9,532 nt of DNA, from assembly GCA_944358665.1 (NCBI GenBank), contig CALVRP010000084.1, positions 1 to 9,532 of the forward strand. Direction: 5' to 3'. The position numbers were made by a program, and so were the translations under genes. Source of the DNA: an uncultured Bacilli bacterium. GTDB taxonomy: Bacteria; Bacillota_I; Bacilli_A; RF39; UBA660. Of this stretch, positions 6,752 to 9,532 are shown piece after piece (position 1 is the stretch's first letter; every line of letters begins with the position of its first letter). The notes beneath the pieces were generated by a model that did no database searches, was not told the origin of the DNA, and worked only from the letters and a program-made list of their open reading frames with translations.

Positions 6752-7699
6752 ATGAATATTAAAGATATGCCAAAGGCCGAATTGCATTTACATTTAGATG
6801 GTTCAGTTCGTTTTAAGACGGCTTTAGAAATTCTTGGTGATATAAAAAAAGAGGATATGACTGTAAAGAATGATTGTATTGATTTAAATGAGTATTTAAC
6901 AAAATTTGATATACCAACAAAAATTTTACAAACAAAAGAAAATTTAGAAAGAGTAGCTTATGAACTAGCTTTAGATTTAAAGGCAGAAAATGTTATTTAT
7001 GCTGAAATCAGATTTGCCCCGATGAAACATCTTTTAAATGGTCTTATTCCTGAAGAGGTTATTGAAAGTGTTTTAAAAGGTTTAAAGAAAGTAGATATTA
7101 AAACTAATTTAATTTTATGTTTGATGCGTGGTGATAGCTTTGATAATAATTTGAAAGTAGTCACTCTTGCTTTAAAGTATTTAGGAAAAGGAGTTTGCGC
7201 GCTTGATTTGGCAGGAGCTGAGGGAATATATCCAACTAGTGATTATAAAGAGTTATTTATGATTGCTAAAGATAATAATATTCCTTTTACAATTCATGCG
7301 GGAGAGGCCGCTGGTTCAGAAAGTATTAGAGAAGCCCTTTCCTTTGGTGCGAAAAGAATCGGCCATGGTATTAGATGTATAGAAGATAAGGCTTTGATAG
7401 AAGAATTAAAAGAAAAAAATATATTATTAGAAATATGCCCAACTAGTAATGTTCAAACTAAAGTAGTTAATAATTATGAAAGGCATCCGATATATGAACT
7501 TTATAAAAAAGGTGTGTTAGTTAGTGTAAATACTGATAACCGAACAGTATCAAATATAACATTAACGGATGAATATCAAAAATTATTAGATTGTTTTTCT
7601 TTTACATTAGAAGATTTAAAAATGATGAACATCTATGCAATTAATGGGGCTTTTATTTCAGAAAAGGAAAAGAAAGAGTTAATTCAAAAAATTAAATAA
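6752..7699 (+). CDS. add: Adenosine deaminase
   Basis: A 315-residue zinc-dependent cytosolic enzyme of purine salvage, converting adenosine or deoxyadenosine to the inosine form plus ammonia. It has the amidohydrolase TIM-barrel signature of the family: zinc ligands His12 and His14 in HLHLDGS, third ligand His182 with catalytic Glu185 in HAGEAAG, catalytic His205 in GHGIR, SNVQT, and the final zinc-ligand Asp262 in NTDNRTVSNITL. The TDN form, with Asn263 after the ligand Asp, fits the bacterial Add group. Length is slightly under the usual 330-340. The ATG at 6752 is preceded by GAAAGGA (6738-6744), which overlaps the end of the ATPase gene, so translation may be coupled. If the upstream TAA is real, polarity on this gene could matter. 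A strong terminator follows. Confidence 0.95.
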   Translation: MNIKDMPKAELHLHLDGSVRFKTALEILGDIKKEDMTVKNDCIDLNEYLTKFDIPTKILQTKENLERVAYELALDLKAENVIYAEIRFAPMKHLLNGLIPEEVIESVLKGLKKVDIKTNLILCLMRGDSFDNNLKVVTLALKYLGKGVCALDLAGAEGIYPTSDYKELFMIAKDNNIPFTIHAGEAAGSESIREALSFGAKRIGHGIRCIEDKALIEELKEKNILLEICPTSNVQTKVVNNYERHPIYELYKKGVLVSVNTDNRTVSNITLTDEYQKLLDCFSFTLEDLKMMNIYAINGAFISEKEKKELIQKIK

Positions 7700-7710
7700 T
7701 TTTGTATTAT

Positions 7711-7761
7711 AAAAAACTGATAATTTAGACAAGTTCTAAAAATATCAGTTTTTTATTTTTT
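7711..7761 (+). terminator. Terminator of the ATPase-add operon
   Basis: AAAAAACTGATA (7711-7722) pairs with TATCAGTTTTTT (7743-7754) over 12 bp. An inner stem, TTTAGA (7724-7729) with TCTAAA (7735-7740), lies around a 5-nt loop. A T-rich tail follows. The A-tract at the base means it could work in both directions. Confidence 0.9.
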
Positions 7762-7794
7762 AGGATATGTTTTTTTAAAATTATTATTTGATAA

Positions 7795-7820
7795 AAAATA
7801 TTGATTACTGACAATATTTT
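7795..7820. repeat. Inverted repeat just upstream of the tad promoter
   Basis: AAAATATTG (7795-7803) and CAATATTTT (7812-7820) form a perfect 9-bp inverted repeat with an 8-nt loop. It ends one base before the -35 box of the pseudopilin operon. It could be a regulator-binding site or a secondary weak terminator; the sequence does not decide between them. Confidence 0.55.
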
Positions 7821-7821
7821 C

Positions 7822-7850
7822 TTGTTATTATATTGATTTTTTGATATAAT
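7822..7850 (+). promoter_or_regulatory. Promoter of the Tad-like operon
   Basis: -35 TTGTTA (7822-7827), a 17-nt spacer and perfect -10 TATAAT (7845-7850), extended by TG at 7842-7843. The predicted start is near 7857, about 19 nt before the first gene. The leader contains only a weak SD. Confidence 0.82.
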
Positions 7851-7875
7851 TTATTATGATAGGTAGCGTGATAGA

Positions 7876-8226
7876 ATGAATGATAAGGGGCAAGCGTTAG
7901 TAGAATTTATAATAGTCGCACCAATATTATTATTGATATTTGTAGCTTTAATAGATGTTGGAAATATTTTTATTAAAAAATATGAATTAAACAATGATTT
8001 GTCAACGGTAGCTGAGTTATATGAGAATAATCAAAATAAAGAGATAGCAGCTTATGTCGCAAAAGAAGGAATTACTTATAAAACTGAAAATAACGGTAAT
8101 TTTGTTAAATTGATTTTAGAAGAAAATGTCCCTGTATCGGCTCCTATATTATCAAACATTCTGGGAGATGATTTTACTATAACAACTTCTAAAAACGTTT
8201 ACCAAGGGGAGAATAATCATGGATGA
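7876..8226 (+). CDS. TadE-like pseudopilin
   Basis: A 116-residue membrane-anchored protein of the TadE/TadF type. The N-terminus MNDKG|QALVEF matches the prepilin peptidase site of type IVb pseudopilins: Gly5 at -1 and Glu10 at +5. A hydrophobic helix of about 20 residues follows (IIVAPILLLIFVALIDVGNIF), then a small extracytoplasmic domain without cysteines. In Tad systems such minor pilins help assemble or prime the Flp fibre. The start ATG 7876 is fixed by the motif. Its SD is poor (AGG at 7861-7863 at best), unlike the strong ones of its neighbours, so translation may be low. The stop TGA at 8224 overlaps the next start (ATGGATGA). It is the first gene of the operon. No prepilin peptidase or Flp pilin gene is in view. 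Confidence 0.82.
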   Translation: MNDKGQALVEFIIVAPILLLIFVALIDVGNIFIKKYELNNDLSTVAELYENNQNKEIAAYVAKEGITYKTENNGNFVKLILEENVPVSAPILSNILGDDFTITTSKNVYQGENNHG

Positions 8227-8590
8227 CAAAGGACAGTCACTAGTTATATTTGTAATTCTTCTTCCGGTTATTTTACTTTTAATGGCTGGTATAGTTGATA
8301 TTGGTAATTTTTTGGTAGAAAAAAACAGCTATGAAAACGAAGTTAAAAGTACTATTAATTATGGTATGAAACATTTGGATGAAGAAAATATTGCTCAGAA
8401 ATTAAATGATTTATTAGATAGTAACATTGAAGGTAAGAAACAGATTAATATTGAAAATGAGACGATAAAAATAAAGGTAAATGCAACAACAAAAAGTCTA
8501 TTTTCAGATATTATAGATTTTGATTATCAAATAGATATTAGTTATATAGGTTATATGGATAATGATAAAATAATAATAAAAAAAGAATAG
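8219..8590 (+). CDS. Second TadE-like pseudopilin, lacking Glu at +5
   Basis: A 123-residue paralogue-like neighbour of the preceding gene with the same layout: MDDKG|QSLVIF, then a hydrophobic helix (about 10-32, VILLPVILLLMAGIVDIGNFL) and a soluble, charged domain. The Gly at -1 is kept, but position +5 is Ile10 rather than Glu. In type IV pilins that Glu aids subunit assembly and N-methylation; minor pilins sometimes lack it. The pair may thus differ in role, as TadE and TadF do. SD AAGGGGAG (8204-8211) is strong, and the start overlaps the upstream stop, implying coupled translation. The TAG stop lies in the SD of the next gene. Confidence 0.8.
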   Translation: MDDKGQSLVIFVILLPVILLLMAGIVDIGNFLVEKNSYENEVKSTINYGMKHLDEENIAQKLNDLLDSNIEGKKQINIENETIKIKVNATTKSLFSDIIDFDYQIDISYIGYMDNDKIIIKKE

Positions 8591-8600
8591 AGGGTGGATT

Positions 8601-9323
8601 ATGGCTTTAAAAAATGCAAAAATTATTACTGTCACTTCTGTAAAAGGTGGAACTGGGAAAAGTAATCTAGTACTTACTTTAGCTAGCGAATTTTCTAGCC
8701 GGGGAAAAAAAGTTTTAATTGCTGATTTTGATTTATATACTGGGGCTATTGCCATGCTTCTTAAAGTAGATAATTCCGGAAATATATTTAACTTTGCGGC
8801 CGATTTAATGTCAAATACTTTTGATGATGCTAGGGATTATATAAAAAAATATAATGACTTAGTTGATGTTTTACCCGCACCACGTGATCCGCGAAGTATC
8901 AGTAAAATAGATGTTAAATATATCGATTTACTGATAAAAAAATTAATTCATTTATATGATATTATTTTAATTGATACTAATCATATGGTTGACGCGGTAA
9001 AACTTGTTAGTATGGATTTAAGTAATCAGATATTATATGTTATGACCAATGATATTGTTAATATGCGAAATATGAAAACAATGGTATCTATTTATAAAGA
9101 TATGGACAAGGATAATTTCAGCATAATTTTAAATAGTGCGCTTGGTAATTTATCTTATAATAAATATGATGTGCGTAATGTAATTGGAACAGATGTGGAT
9201 TATGTACTTCCAAAAAGGACCTATAATAGAAATATTCAAAAGAATATTTTAGAAGGGTTACTTCCAGAAGCTACTAAGAATGATGAGGTTATTAAAAAAA
9301 TAGTAGACGATTTACTAAATTAA
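8601..9323 (+). CDS. cpaE: CpaE/TadZ-type ParA/MinD-family ATPase
   Basis: A 240-residue cytoplasmic ATPase of the SIMIBI class. It has the deviant Walker A KGGTGKS at 15-21 with signature Lys15, Walker A' ADFD at Asp42, and Walker B IILID at Asp125. The segment VLPAPRDPRSI (90-100) resembles the LLAAPxxP stretch of CpaE/TadZ proteins. In Tad loci this protein places the pilus machine, often at a pole. The N-terminal receiver-like domain of longer CpaE proteins is missing, so this is the bare ATPase. The position between TadE-like genes and a CpaF-like gene favours CpaE over a chromosome or plasmid ParA or a MinD; there is also no MinD-type C-terminal amphipathic helix obvious. Start ATG 8601 with SD AGAGGGTGG (8589-8597). 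Confidence 0.87.
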   Translation: MALKNAKIITVTSVKGGTGKSNLVLTLASEFSSRGKKVLIADFDLYTGAIAMLLKVDNSGNIFNFAADLMSNTFDDARDYIKKYNDLVDVLPAPRDPRSISKIDVKYIDLLIKKLIHLYDIILIDTNHMVDAVKLVSMDLSNQILYVMTNDIVNMRNMKTMVSIYKDMDKDNFSIILNSALGNLSYNKYDVRNVIGTDVDYVLPKRTYNRNIQKNILEGLLPEATKNDEVIKKIVDDLLN

Positions 9324-9336
9324 AGAAGGTGATAAT

Positions 9337-9532
9337 ATGGCTAAAAAGTTTGTTGATGAGTTTTCTGTTGATTTAGAAACAAAAGTTACAGAAGTTGTTG
9401 ATGATTATGATGCATATCCTAATAAAGTTTGACTAGACAAACTACGTAATGACATTATTCAAAGTTTAATAGATAACACCATTAAAGATCATGGACCACT
9501 GGATGATTGTGTAAGAGCGCAAATAGATCAGA
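9337..9532 (+). pseudogene. cpaF: 5' end of a CpaF/TadA-type secretion ATPase, with in-frame TGA, cut by the window edge
   Basis: Starts at ATG 9337 behind the SD AAGAAGGTGA (9323-9332), 13 nt after the cpaE stop. After 31 codons (MAKKFVDEFSV...) an in-frame TGA stands at 9430-9432. The same frame then continues open to the window end with LDKLRNDIIQSLIDNTIKDHGPLDD, the kind of helical N-terminal region seen before the catalytic core in CpaF. The motor domain itself (Walker boxes) would lie outside the window, so the family call rests partly on gene order. No usable start codon is visible in the frame between the TGA and the window end. If the TGA is real, the pilus motor would be lost. TGA as Trp is unlikely, because TGG serves for Trp and TGA ends two other genes here. 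Confidence 0.65.

Noticed and set aside
8504..8755. Minus-strand open frame across the TadE2/cpaE junction
   Set aside because: It is antisense to two supported genes and low in complexity, with no start signal.
9430..9432. TGA read as Trp (genetic code 4) or as selenocysteine
   Set aside because: All clear Trp codons in the ATPase, GH25 and other genes are TGG. TGA ends the ATPase gene just before add and the first TadE-like gene at a classic overlap. No Sec-type active site is expected in CpaF.
1..9532. CRISPR arrays, insertion sequences or retron-like elements
   Set aside because: No spaced direct repeats, transposase or reverse transcriptase motifs or terminal inverted repeats were seen. 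The only tandem repeat is the short AT-only one at 891-918.

Overview
The window is strongly AT-rich bacterial DNA. Genes are tightly packed, Shine-Dalgarno sites are strong and purine-rich (GGAGG, AAAGGAG), and promoters are of the sigma-A type. The gene content (YtrA-type GntR regulator with an ABC exporter, GH25 lysozyme, TadE/CpaE/CpaF genes, CCA-encoding tRNA-Ser) points to a low-GC Bacillota of the Bacilli/Mollicutes-related kind, perhaps an uncultured gut lineage; that placement is inference. Trp is read from TGG and all three stop codons end intact genes, so the code is standard.

Left part (1-1207): a GC-rich hairpin at the left edge, then on the minus strand a DUF3800 gene split by a frameshift at an A7 run. 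A perfect 14-bp tandem repeat follows, then a minus-strand tRNA-Ser(GCU) with its own consensus promoter and terminator. Centre left (1145-3048): a self-contained operon of a YtrA-like GntR repressor, an ABC ATPase and a six-TM permease. Its promoter is TTGACA-17-TATTAT, a near-perfect 22-bp palindromic operator lies over the predicted transcription start, and a hairpin terminator ends it.

Centre (3109-7754): a monocistronic GH25 muramidase with two C-terminal repeats and no signal peptide. Next is an operon of a P2A (calcium-type) cation ATPase and adenosine deaminase, with an extended -10 promoter upstream and a strong terminator after add. The ATPase frame is intact except for one in-frame TAA between the first two predicted membrane helices.

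Right part (7822-9532): the start of a Tad-like (type IVb pilus-type) secretion locus. It has two tandem TadE-like pseudopilins with overlapping stop and start, a CpaE/TadZ-type ParA/MinD ATPase, and the 5' end of a CpaF/TadA-type motor ATPase that carries an in-frame TGA and runs off the window.

The most notable overall point is that three of ten protein genes carry exactly one inactivating lesion (one frameshift, two nonsense codons) while the surrounding frames are well preserved. This means very recent decay, regulated or recoded expression, or sequence error. I see no clearly new multi-gene system. The best candidates for a second look are the A7 slippery site in DUF3800, the TAA in the ATPase, and the reduced Tad locus whose second pseudopilin lacks the usual Glu at +5.
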